From: Adiantum capillus-veneris
Taxonomy: Eukaryota; Streptophyta; Polypodiopsida; Polypodiales; Pteridaceae
DNA: 64,000 nucleotides
NCBI GenBank assembly: GCA_014529385.2
Contig: CM043971.1
Span: 52,301,209 to 52,365,208, forward strand
Direction of reading: 5' to 3'
In this document: in pieces, positions 37,748-48,290 of the stretch
How positions within the stretch are numbered: position 1 is the stretch's first letter
Layout: each line of letters starts with the position of its first letter
Notes under the pieces: generated by a model
Seen by the model: only the letters and a program-made list of their open reading frames with translations
Told to the model about the DNA's origin: nothing
The model's database searches: none
Translations under genes and position numbers: made by a program

Positions 37748-38271
37748 CAATTCTGGAAATCTTCTACATAACAGCCATTGGGATTGAAGCGAACCTGCAA
37801 ACCCTGCTCAACCATTTGTCCAACAGAAACAAGATTCTTTGTAATGTTTGGGACATGAAGTACATCTGCTAAGTACTTTGATTTCCCACTCTTCATATTT
37901 AGAGGTATGTCCCCTACATGAGCAATGGGGTGAGCTGTGTCATCTCCTGTCTGCACATAGCCTGACACATCTGGTTTGCGCATATCTCTAAACCACTCTC
38001 CACGAGACGTCATGTGATTAGAGACACATGAACCCACATACCAAACATCATCTTGGGTGGAATTCTCTGCAATCATTGTATTCATTACATGCTGCATAAC
38101 AAACATGCGCTCGTTTTTGTTGTCATCTGCATCTCTGCTAGTAGATGCATAGTTGCCTTGTTCTCTCTTTCCACTTGCTTTTCCCTTTGGACAGTCACGT
38201 GACATGTGACCTCTTTCTTTCACTTGATTTAGCTTGTATTGTGCGAGGGAAATTTGCCTATCTCCATCCAA

Positions 38272-39289
38272 ATATTAAAGATTTCCATGTACTTTTTTTT
38301 CCACAACCAAGGACAGTTACTTCTCTATTGGAGAGGACAATCTGCATGTATGCATTTTCTCATCAACACTTGCGTCCAAGAAGATGAGTGCTTCAAAGCA
38401 TCTTGATCAAGTAACCTAGAGTTTATTGTAATTAGAGTTGCAGGGATGCGCACACAGCTTGGAGATGATGAAAAAGCTCAAGGCACACAAAAAGAGTGTA
38501 TTGTGTAACATTTAATGGCCTAGTAACTTGTGTGTAGCAGAAAATAGCATGAACATAGTGAGCATTTCATTAGAATAGATTCCTAATGAGATTAACAAGA
38601 GTGCTTGGGTCGAGAGAGCAACACAAAACATAACACCTAGTTAGATAGCATGAAAAATACTTCAAAAGATAGAGAAATTAATCAATTGACAACAGTTGAG
38701 GACCGGATTCACATGGAGCTGGTCCCCCCTCCAAAAGGATTTTTATTATGGTTTCTCCCATCAAGAGAGACATTTTACAATACAATTCTTTGTGTTCCTT
38801 CAATACTAGCTAGTGCAATGAAGATGGAAACTTCATGCACTAAGCAAAACACTTATCAAACACAACATCATTTCCCTCACTGTCTCAGACCCAAGACCTT
38901 ACACACCTTCAAAGATGGTGAGAGCTAGCGGGGTATGAGAGTAGATTGAGAGGAAGAAGGAGTATTCTTACGAGAAAGATGTACATCTCCTCACATAATC
39001 ACTCATATTAGCATAGCTTAGCTTAGTAATTAGCATGGTAGAGGAGATGAGCATGCATTGAAGCTTGGCTCTTGGTTGGATTTGCATCACAAGGCCAAGA
39101 GTTGTTGGTGTAGGCCTTCCTTCTCACAAGCTTGGAGTAGGTGATAAGCTTTCCATTAAAGCTTGAAGGAGAGAGAGTCTTCTTTACTTCACACATGAGC
39201 TAGTGTGAGTGTGCAGGTGAAAATGCCTTTGAAAAATCAGGCCCCTCTCTCTCTTGGTCGACCCCTCTTGCTATTTGCTCTTGCTAGCA
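38272..39289. other. Unassigned, possibly within the 3' LTR of the minus-strand Ty3 element
   Basis: No gene is supported. The copia similarity ends near 38271. The region may lie in or beside the LTR that begins (minus strand) near 40089, but its left end cannot be fixed without the partner LTR, which lies outside the window. Confidence 0.35.
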
Positions 39290-39635
39290 TCCTATTGGAC
39301 CTCCCCAGGCTTAGCCAATGGTAATTAAGCAGCATAAGTGATAGCCTTCTGACATGTGTCCCCCTTTCCTCTTTTGTGAGATATTTAGGTAATTATTTAA
39401 TTCAACTAAACCCTCATTGGACCCCTTTGCCTCCTGGCCAATAGGAATTAGGCAAGCCATTGGGCTGCTGAATGCTCATTGGTCCCCTTGGGAGACTGTC
39501 CAATAATCTTGTAGAGAGCTTAATTCTTATTGGTTCTTTTATTAAGTGTTTTTAAATTAATTAAACTAGATTTAATCTAGCCTAATTCTCATTGGTCCAC
39601 CTCCAAGGCCATCCAATAGGAATTGGGTAGGCCTT
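39290..39635. promoter_or_regulatory. Cluster of inverted CCAAT/ATTGG motifs
   Basis: Nine ATTGG or CCAAT pentamers alternate over about 330 bp (near 39294, 39317, 39417, 39443, 39479, 39503, 39528, 39594, 39619). Each sits in repeated phrases such as CTCATTGG(A/T)CC and CCAATAGGAATTRGG. CCAAT is the binding site of NF-Y. If the segment is LTR, these could be promoter elements; regulatory function is inferred, the cluster itself is plain. Confidence 0.5.
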
Positions 39636-40577
39636 GTAGGCATCTGGGCTAGGGAGCTGACATGTGTCCCTCATTCCCTTTGTGTAAAGGGGACTTGTGT
39701 GTGTGTGAGAGAGTTTCTCTCTCATCCCCTACTTGCAAGGCTCGCCCCCTCCTATGTAGGGATTGCTAAAGACTTTTGGGACACACACAAAGCATCCAAT
39801 TCCCCCAATGTTTGACCTTTGGACACAACCTTTGAATTTTGGAACCTTAGCATTTTGGAAGTCTTAACGGGCTGAACCTAGGGTCTTTTAAGCCCATTAT
39901 TGCATATGGCTCTTTTACAGATGGCCCCCCCTTTGGATCCCTATTTTCCCTCCTTTGGATCCCTACTGTGGCCGGTCTACTAGCTTAACCAATATTCTAG
40001 CTTTTTCTCCCTTGGCACTTCCCCATATTAAATGATCAGTTTAACATGAAAAAATCATTTAAGAGAATTAGATATTGATTATTATGACATTACCTCTCTC
40101 TTGAAATCATAGTCGTCCTCGACTATGGGGTAGAGAAGATAAAGCATATTCATTAGTCCTTTTCTTAGCGGGTAGAGGATCCCTATGTTACTCTAAGTCA
40201 TCATTCCAGAATGGATGACTAGTCCATTTGGCACTTGAGAGCGTAAGCTGCCGCAAGCATGTCTGCACATTAGTCCTATCAGTCTTCCATAGTAGAGTGA
40301 AAAGCTCTACTTGGTGTTCGAGAGACGTCATCTCCACAAACTTGATCTAAGCATACATACTACTTCATTTTTGGGCACAATAAAGAAAAAGAGAATCTTA
40401 TAAGACAAAAACTTTGTTCATTTTTAACATTTGTACATTTGCTTACTCTAGGGAAGCATTGTAAGCATTGACAAGGTTTAGTTTATCCTTTAATTGTATG
40501 TCTTGCATCCATCTAGCATCTTCATGTCTTGCCGCCTCTTAGTACCTTGTCTTCATGTCGGATAGTCTTACCGCCTC
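39636..40577. other. Presumed 3' LTR start, polypurine tract and 3' UTR of minus-strand Ty3 element
   Basis: On the minus strand a purine run (AAGAGAGAGGTA, 40101-40090) precedes TGTCATAATAATC (from 40089 leftward), the expected polypurine tract plus LTR start. A ~40-bp tandem pair (CCGCCTCTTAGTACCTTGTC at 40530 and 40570) lies just after the end of the polyprotein. The LTR's far end is not identified. Confidence 0.45.
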
Positions 40578-41599
40578 TTAGTACCTTGTCTTCATTTCGG
40601 AGACTGGACTCGGGCTGCAGCACCTCTTCTTGGTCCTTGGGTCTTCAATTGTTGGTTCTTGTGGTGGCTCTCCTTTGTAAGGCTTTAGTAGGCTCACATG
40701 GAAAGCGTTGTGTATGAGCCAATGGTTGGGCAACTTGAGTTGATAGGCCATCTCATTGATTGGCCTAAGAATTTGGAAGGGACCATAGTACCTTTTTGCT
40801 AACTTAGCATAGTACGTTTGGTGTCCCGTAGGATTCTTGCCCATCGTGTGCCTTAATCGAGCCTTGGGAAATTTGAGTAAGACCCAATCATTTTCTTTAA
40901 AGGCTTGGGCTCTTCTGTGCTTGTTAGCAGCAGCCTTTTGCCTTTGCTATGAGATAGAGATGGCATCCTTAATCTTTTGGAAAGATTCTTGTAGGTCTAA
41001 GCTATACTCATCTGCAGCAAAGATCTTCCCGTATACCTTAAGTAGCAAGGGACTTTTTTATCTTCCCTCAATCACCTCAAAAGGTGCTTTTCCCGTGGAA
41101 GTATGTACAGTGTTATTGTAGGCATACTCCACTAAGGGTAAGTACTTCTCCCATTGGGATCTTTGATCTACTTCCGTTACATGGGCTTTTAGTAGATTGA
41201 GAATTGTTAGGTTAGCTATTTCACTTTGGCCATCCGTTTGCGGGTGATAAGCCAAAGAGAAGTTTAGCCTTGTTCCTAAATTCTCAAAGAGTCCCTTCCA
41301 GAAGTTACTGGTCATTCTAGGATCTCTATCCGAAACTATGGACATTGGCAAGCCACGGTACTTGATGATTTGTGAAATGAAGAGGGTTGCCATGTTGATG
41401 GGATTTGATATATAAAATGAGCTTGTTTATTGAACCTGTCTACTATCGTCCATATTCTCGTATTCCCATGGATATACTTAGGCAATCCAAAGATAAAATC
41501 CATGGATATGCTCTCCCATGGTGAATTAGGGATTGGCAAAGGTTGAAGCAATCCAGGTTGCTTCCCTCTATCAAACTTCGTCTTTTGGCATACCACACA
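40578..41599 (-). pseudogene. pol: Ty3-type integrase, second half (split gene)
   Basis: Continues from the piece at 61246 after the intervening 19.6-kb insertion. Visible: CQKTKFDRGKQPG (end of the zinc-binding region), PWESISMDFIFGLP (first catalytic Asp), IVSDRDPRMTSNFWKGLF (second Asp), YHPQTDGQSEIANL (catalytic Glu) and the C-terminal YYGPFQIL...[14 protein letters not shown] block typical of chromovirus-like Ty3 integrases. Frame breaks occur near 41400 and 41040-40850. The protein would join element cDNA to host DNA. The split is explained by the insertion; the frameshifts are separate decay. Confidence 0.85.
41595..41599. repeat. Target site duplication ACACA, left copy
   Basis: ACACA immediately precedes the left LTR (41600) and recurs at 61241-61245 immediately after the right LTR. 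Removing the insertion and one copy rejoins the integrase zinc-binding region of the host element. Confidence 0.93.
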
Positions 41600-42540
41600 T
41601 GTTACAAGCTGGACACACCCCACGGCATCTAACTATTCGGAGGATTATTATTTTTCTAATTATTCATTCATTGAGGAAAACCTAATTTTCACCTTTTAAA
41701 TATTGGGACTTACAGAAGTTTCGAGATTGTATCCCAGTTTTAATAATTAGATTGAGTAGATGGTTGATTTTGGAACTTTAGGGTTTGAGAAATTGTAAGG
41801 TATATATACCACTTTTTGATCTTAATGAAAGACCTTTTTGTCATTTTTAAAAAACAAGTTTTGAAGTGTGTGAGTGAGCGTACTGTGTACGAGAGAGAGA
41901 GTGTGTGTGAGCTTCATCTTGACGCTACGTGTGCTCCGGTGGTCAAAATCGAGTGCGGAGAAGTGCAGCGTGTTGCCCCCGACGAAAGCTACGAGCCGAT
42001 ACCTACATTGCGCGCGTACGGTCCGGTTTTGCGAGCTCCTTCTACAAGCTTCATCGGGTGTTTGGGTGAGCATACGTTGTCCGATTTTGCATTGCAGCAT
42101 ATCCACGCGTTCACATTGAGTAGAACTACACATTACGCACTTTAGATTTTGAAAACGAAGACCTACAGATTTCAGCCAAACATCCTACGTGTTTCTGCAC
42201 CAGGTGTTTTGGGTTGGGATTTTGGTTCTTAGACCTTAGGGAGAGCGACCTATTGGTATTAGTAGGGTCTCCTTCAAGTTCTATGGTGTTTCGAGATTGT
42301 TTGATGGGTGTTCGGCTCTAGGAAGCGTTGTAGGAAGTTCCCTCTTATGCACTCTTGAAGGCTGTGACTTAGAGAATTGGTAGAGATCTCTGTAGGAATT
42401 AATTAGGAGTCGGTCGAGTGTAGGTTGACACCTTATGCTTGCATCCACGCGCCTGCGGATCGAGCTTCGTCCTTAGCTGACATTACATGTTAGGTGAGTT
42501 CTCGTTGTGCTGACGTCCATCGCGGCGTATCCGTCCAACA
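41600..42540 (+). repeat. Left LTR (941 bp)
   Basis: Starts TGTTACAAGC and ends CGTCCAACA. TATA-like TATATATACC at 41801. Differs from the right LTR by about a dozen and a half substitutions in the first 350 bases by eye, plus indels (for example about 13 bp near 42211), so the insertion is not recent. A half palindrome ACATCCTACGTG lies at 42180. Confidence 0.93.
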
Positions 42541-42541
42541 T

Positions 42542-42559
42542 TGGCGCCATTGCCGGAGA
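42542..42559 (+). promoter_or_regulatory. Primer binding site, tRNA-Asp type
   Basis: TGGCGCCATTGCCGGAGA follows the LTR after one base. It matches the complement of the 3' end of plant tRNA-Asp(GUC) except at two positions. Confidence 0.85.
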
Positions 42560-44346
42560 CGAAAACCTTAGGTAGGTGACCGAGACTAATCCTTGAGGAT
42601 TGGGATTTTTGGCTTGCCAAGAGTCTCGCTTTACATTTAGACAGGATCAGAGGGTGGAGTACTCTCTAGGTCTTAGAGGGAGTCTAGGAAGCATGTGTCT
42701 GGCCTAGATCCTTCGACTTAGGTAGATGAGGTAGACTTAAGTAATTTAGGTAGTAGTCGAGTTCTTGAGTAGGAGTTGGAGTGGTAGAAGCGGTAAGATG
42801 AGAGCTTGAGAGTCCGGAGAGGCCAAAAAGCAACCAAAAACACCATTATCACCATTTCATATGATAAGTAGGAGTAGAGTAAGTAGGACATCATGATTCA
42901 GGATCTAGAGCATTTCATGCATGTATACTTGCTTTGTAAAGTCATTACAAGTTTGTAAAAGACGCAAAAGTGTGTTTGAAAGCCTAATTGAAGTCCAAAA
43001 GTTATTGTGAGTGTTTCTGATAGATCTACAGAGCATCAGAAGCATTTCTGTCATGAAAAAAATTAATTTCAAGCCAGGAGACATCCTACGCATAGGATGT
43101 CTACAGGCTAATCTAGGAGGAATTTTGGGATTTTGAGTTGACTAGTGTGCTCAGAAGGTAGGGTTTACCCTAATTTCAACTGGGAAGTGGAAATTTGGCC
43201 ATATCTTGACAGGATAAGGCCAGATAGACTGAAATTGTCAGACATCCTACCCAAATAGTGCCAAAACATTATTTTGAGACCAAAACCATAAGATGGCTGC
43301 ATGAGCATGTCTTGCATGATATATTGAGTGACTGAAAGGGGTTTCACCTCATTTGGGTGAGAAAATTGGGTTCAAAACGGATTTTAGCACTTTTGACTGA
43401 AAAAGGCAAGAACAACTAAAATTTGGGACTTTTGACATCCAAACCAAAATCTAAGCATACCACTAGGTTACTGACATCAAAGGAAAGCTGTGGGACAAGT
43501 CTAGGGTCAAACAGGCCAAAAAGACATTCTATGCATAGGATGTCTTCTAAGTGATTTTGGACTCCAAACCAAATTTTGAGTATACCAAAGTGATCAGCAA
43601 CTCAAGGGGAGCTTGGGCTTTGAGTTTGAAGCCATTCTGATGAAAAAGACATCCTACGCGTAGGATGTCTAAAGCAAGAAATTGAAGCCAGACTTTGACA
43701 GTGAGCATAGCAAGGTGTTGTATAGCCTAAGACAAGCCTCCTAGTCAATTTTGGTCCAAATCGGAGTTGATTAGACTGATCAATATCATCAACAGACAGT
43801 CGGAACAGTTTTTTGACTCATTGACCAGCTAATAGGTGTCCAAATCAAAAAGTAAAAGCAGTTGTAGGCTTAGCACAACAAGGGGAAACCATAGTGCAAA
43901 AATCCAAGCAAAACACAGCAGGAGACATCCTACGGTAGGATGTCTATTGAGGCATACTGCAAAGAAAATTTAACCTGGCATAGACAGTGAGATTCTATTT
44001 GGCTTAGGGGTTCCAGAACTTCTTTCATAAGTGAATTTGGACCTTGTTTGCCCATTTGACGAAGCAAAGACTGAATTCAGACTTTTTCGTGTAAATTGAC
44101 CAACATCCGAGGGAAGTACAGTTTCAGATTAGCATACCTAATCTAGAACATCAACAGTGTATAAAATACATTAGTGGTTGAGATTAACTCTCTAGTTATA
44201 CCAATCATTACTAAGATAACCTCTAGCACATAAATGCTTTTACTCGATTGCTGAAATTAAAACGCTTGTGTACAGGTATATTCAGCAACAAAGCAAGAAG
44301 TTGTGCAGAAACTGGCCCTTTGCTAGGTGAGTGGTTGGATTTGTGA
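42560..44346 (+). other. Non-coding leader of the 19.6-kb element
   Basis: No supported gene for 1.8 kb. It carries the left palindrome cluster (43080-43944). A Gag-frame stop (TGA at 44344) marks the upstream limit of the first ORF. Confidence 0.75.
43080..43944. repeat. Left cluster of ~22-bp palindromes
   Basis: Copies at 43080-43101, 43523-43544, 43648-43669 and 43924-43944, and a half-site at 43241. The half-site GACATCCTACG is followed directly by its reverse complement; the 43648 copy is perfect and the 43924 copy is a perfect 21-mer. Flanks come in two flavours, CAGGA-GACATCC and TGATGAAAAA-GACATCC, also found in the right cluster. Spacings of 282 (43241 to 43523) and 276 (43648 to 43924) suggest a decayed ~280-bp tandem unit. 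Confidence 0.9.
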
Positions 44347-47300
44347 TATATTGCATTGATAAGTTTGATAAATTTAAGATCAGGAAGATACATTGTTAGA
44401 GACCAGAAGGTGGCAGGTGACCAAGGTAGCTTAGTGTCCACCGAAGAGAGTGTAACTCAGGCAAGGCTAGATCCGCTAGCACCGATTATTGAGAAAGGTA
44501 GTGATACTGACACTTCGTCAGACAAATCGTTCTTCATGATGGGTAGTCAACATCCAGGAGGTTTCACCTATGATGGACCTATGCGAGGAGGAAGCACCTC
44601 CCAAAATCCTTTGAATGATTCCAAGCTCACGGTGATCTTCTTAGAGGGAACAAACACGAGAGGAGCCCTCGTCTATTCTGACTATTGAGTACACAAGTGC
44701 ATTTGTATCGAAGAGAGACTAGCCCAAAGATTGGAGATAATCCGAGTCTATGATGATGGAGATAGATTCCAAGTCGAAAAGGGGAACCACTATCTGATAG
44801 TTAGTAACCTTGAAGATTACAACAGATATGGAGATAACGTGGCGAAAGGAAAAATGGTTTCAGAAACTCAAGAACCGCCACCAAACATTGATCACCGCGG
44901 AGCTATTTTTATGTATGATAAGAAAACAACTAGGGTTCCAACTTATAACGAGAACGTGGGAATCTACAAACATGAGAGTGAGGGTATAGTCTCTTACTTT
45001 CGCAGCAAAGAACCATACGTAAAGGAATTAAGCAAAGACAAGGTTCTTTACTTATTCTCTTATGAAACTGCTATGGGGAAGGGTATAGTTTTTGTTGATA
45101 TATACGGGCGAGAATACCAACATATTCTCCCAGAGGAGGTAGAGAGGGCAACAGGTCCAAGAGCATCAGCATATGCCCCTGAAAAAGTGCCAAGAGCCAC
45201 CTACACCCCAAGCAAGTCAACGAATCCTTTTTCAGATGAGTATGACGCTACCTCACATTCCACCCGACCGCAAGCATTCAACAACCAAGACCAATCAGCA
45301 AACCAGCCATCATTGCAGGCATGGCTTCGAAAGAGTGCAACAATGGAACCAGACCAAAACCGAGATGGTTATCAAGCCGCACAAGGGCTAAGGGATTTGC
45401 AAGAATCACCACTTTATTCAAGGTATCAGGCAGAGAGTAAGCCAAAGACTCAAGGGTCGACAGAGCCTGGAGGACCACCCATAGAACGAGTTCGAAGAGA
45501 AGAACCACCTCCATCGAGAACCGTTAGAAATTATGGCTTAGGAGCACCACTGGGAGAGGAACCAGCCTATTACAGAAGACCTGAGGAGGTGTATCGATTA
45601 GGACGGGGAGATCCAATGATGAGGTTTGTAGATCATTGGAGAATTAGGCCTTCTCAAGTGCAAAAATGGGTAAACAAGAAATACACAGGAAGCAGAGACC
45701 CAAGACATCATGTAGCAGCCTTTGTGCGTGTAATTAGAGCCGAAGAGGTGTTAGACTTTCCTACCCAATTTGCAGGGTTTGTACTAACCCTAGAGGATGA
45801 TGCTGCCACTTGGTTTGACTCTGTAGAGCGTAGAGACTTTGAGTCCATGGAGGAAGTGTTCGACTAGTTTATCGAGGAATTCTCACAAAGGGGAATAGCT
45901 CATAATACTGTCTCATAGATCCATAAATTCAAACAAAAAGATGGAGAATCTGTACGAAAGGCAGCCCTAAGACTAAAAAGATATGTTAAGTTCTGTCCTG
46001 TTGAAGAACTGCCAACTCAGTCCAGACTTATGCTTATATTCATCCAAGGACTAAGGAATGCAGATCTCCAAAAAGACTTACATATGAAGAGGAGCACTAC
46101 GTTGAATGAGTTGACCAATGAAGCTCTTTACCTCGTGGACAATGTGTGGTCTACAAAGAAGGGGGTTCAAGGACCTTGATGACGATTCGTCTTCACAACA
46201 AAGTGGAAGCAAGTCTTCTAAGACAGCACCGAAAGGAGAAGTAGCTGTAAACCAGGAGCAGCTTGTAGATGAAGTGCTAAAAAAGATTAACTTATACGCC
46301 AAAAAACCCCAGGCTAAACAGCCCAAGTGGTGTGCTATTGAACAAAAATGGACAAACCATGGGACCGAGGAATGTTATTATAACAAGGGATATGTGAGAG
46401 AGAGACCTTACGCTCCCCAAGCTCCGGTAGCTTCCCCTCAAGTTCCATCGATGCCTAGATATCAAGCAGGCAACCTACTAGGACCTGTAGGTGTAGAAAG
46501 ACCACAACCTGTGTTGGGGCAACAACCACCCCTACCAGGATTACGACCAGTTGGTATAAGATACACACCAACAGTAACTGAATTAGAGGATAAGGCTTTG
46601 GTGCCTATGCATGCATATTATGAAGATCCCAATGGATATGCGGCAAACCCTGTCCATTATCCACCGGAAGAACCCTCAACACCAGAACCATGGAGTATGA
46701 TAGGAAATACAGGACCACCAACTACTGCACAGGCAACACGACAAGGAAGATATAGCTTAGATGAACGAACATTGTTGTTCATAGCCAATGGAGGCATGGG
46801 CGGACATAGACATGCTTACCAACAAAGAGGAGCTCAAGGAGCACCTCAACAACCCAAGGGACCCTACTACAAGTGTGGTGGAGACCATTGGCTGAGAGAC
46901 TGTCCTCATGATGAAATCATTAGAGTCAATGCGTATTGCCCAGAATGTGGAATTACTCATTTGATTCCCGATTGCCCTAAAAACCCGAGCAAAGGAGCAA
47001 AAACCACCTTGAACATGTTAGAAACAGTACCTTCCAATGGAGGATCGGAAAATGAAACAATCATACCCATCCAGGTGGTAACACGAGCCCAAGCTCAAAG
47101 AAGGACGAATGAACCCATAGTTGAAGAACCAAAAACCGATGCCCAAAGTTCAAAAACGAAAAATCAGAGAAGCACTTGGAAAGCTAGAAAGGCGCGTAGG
47201 AAAGCCAGGAAGGAACGAGAGCAAACAACCCTATCCGAGGAGTTGAAACATACAAAGGATAGATTGGAGCGGTTAGAGGATCTAGCTAGCTTAAGCTCAC

Positions 47301-48290
47301 ACACCACAGCAACCATAGCACCCAAGGAAATAGCAGAGCCCAAAAGTGCAGGATCAGGAGGATCTGTACTTGCTGACAAGGTAAATGAGCAGTTGGATGC
47401 ACTTCTAAAAGCTTATGAAGCTAGACTTAAAAAGAACCAAACCCAGGAGCAAAGGTGGATGACTTATCCATATGCAGAAATAGAAAAACAGAGGTTGGAT
47501 ATGTGTAAAAAGATTATCGAAACATCTCAATCATTGATGGAAGACCCGATGGATAAACCTGCAAATTGGCATGAGGCACCAGCTCCAACCCCTATCCAAC
47601 CAACTTTAGAGAAACATGTAGAAATGAAGGAAAGACTCACTAATGCCTATGAGTCTAGAGGAGAGCCTATCATAGTGCCAAATACCACAGATGGGACAAG
47701 TGACGGGTTCCAGCCTAAAATATTGGCAGAAATGGGTAAGGACTATAACGGTCTAGATGATCTGTGGAAGAAAATCCGTGAGGCCAAAGAGGCTAATAGG
47801 ATGAGTAACCACCTGAATAGCACGAGAAAAGAAAAGAATGTAACCTTACCTCCTATTGAAGAATTTGAGGCAAGATCGCAAATGAACTTTGAGATACATT
47901 CACAAGGGGGAGACCAAGGATCAATTAGTTGTAGGCACAGCCAACCAGACTCGCTGAGAACTTTACCCTCTTACCTAGGAGAGTACGATTCCAAGTCGAA
48001 GGTGAGAGCAATCCCATCTCAAAGACTTTCCTCTAACAAGGCGATGGATTCGCAAGGATTGATTGAGTTGTTGTCCACTCCGGTGGCATGCACAATCACA
48101 TTAGCAGAACTCCTAAGGTTACGACCAAACATGTGGGCCACAGTAGGTAAATGCCTAGAAAATTTTGGAGTAAAAGACCCCACCCTGAGGCTTCAGGAAG
48201 GGATCAGAGAGTTGGACAGGCCTCAACTAAACACTAGGCCAGTACGGATGGAGAGTACTACGAAGGGGAAGATGGAAACACAACTCTACC
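44347..48290 (+). pseudogene. gag: Gag of the 19.6-kb element
   Basis: Open from 44347, beginning LINLRSGRYI, but with no early ATG (first in-frame ATG 44536); translation start is unresolved. TGA at 44686-44688, TAG at 45865-45867 and 45916-45918 interrupt an otherwise continuous frame. At about 46158 an extra G in a G-run shifts to the second frame, which stays open to 48295. Domains: acidic/basic N-terminal region, capsid-type Gag (about 45640-46110; RHHVAAFVRVI, AATWFDSVE), then two zinc-knuckle motifs, the first degenerate (YYKCGGDHWLRDCP, the first Cys is Tyr) and the second intact (CPECGITHLIPDC), about 46868-46975, and a Lys/Arg/Glu-rich coiled-coil tail (47160-47300). Gag binds RNA and forms the particle. 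It is unusually long (about 1300 residues). Confidence 0.8.

Larger units (their letters stand above)
34626..38271 (-). pseudogene. pol: Ty1/copia gag-pol remnant, 5' truncated
   Basis: Order on the minus strand: degenerate zinc knuckle (38235-38195; H-x4-C kept but L-N-Q-V replaces C-x2-C), protease (WYVGSCVSNHMT, about 38045; the catalytic Asp of the D-S-G site is Gly), pre-integrase, integrase (HTDVWGP; SDGGGEYFSNDF; RYTPQQNGIVERKN), then an intact-looking RT and RNase H (34626-36590) with YVDDLI at about 35600 and the late TKHIEVHYHYIRE and ADIFTKALG signatures. Breaks: a 92-bp tandem duplication (37564 onward), frameshifts near 37300 and 37100, and TAG at 36602-36600 between integrase and RT. 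The order PR-IN-RT-RH defines copia. Gag and the 5' LTR are missing. Confidence 0.9.

Noticed and set aside
41816..42145. Both-strand ORFs inside the LTR, repeated at 60427-60849
   Set aside because: Located between TATA and primer site, present only because the LTR is duplicated; frames differ between copies by indels.
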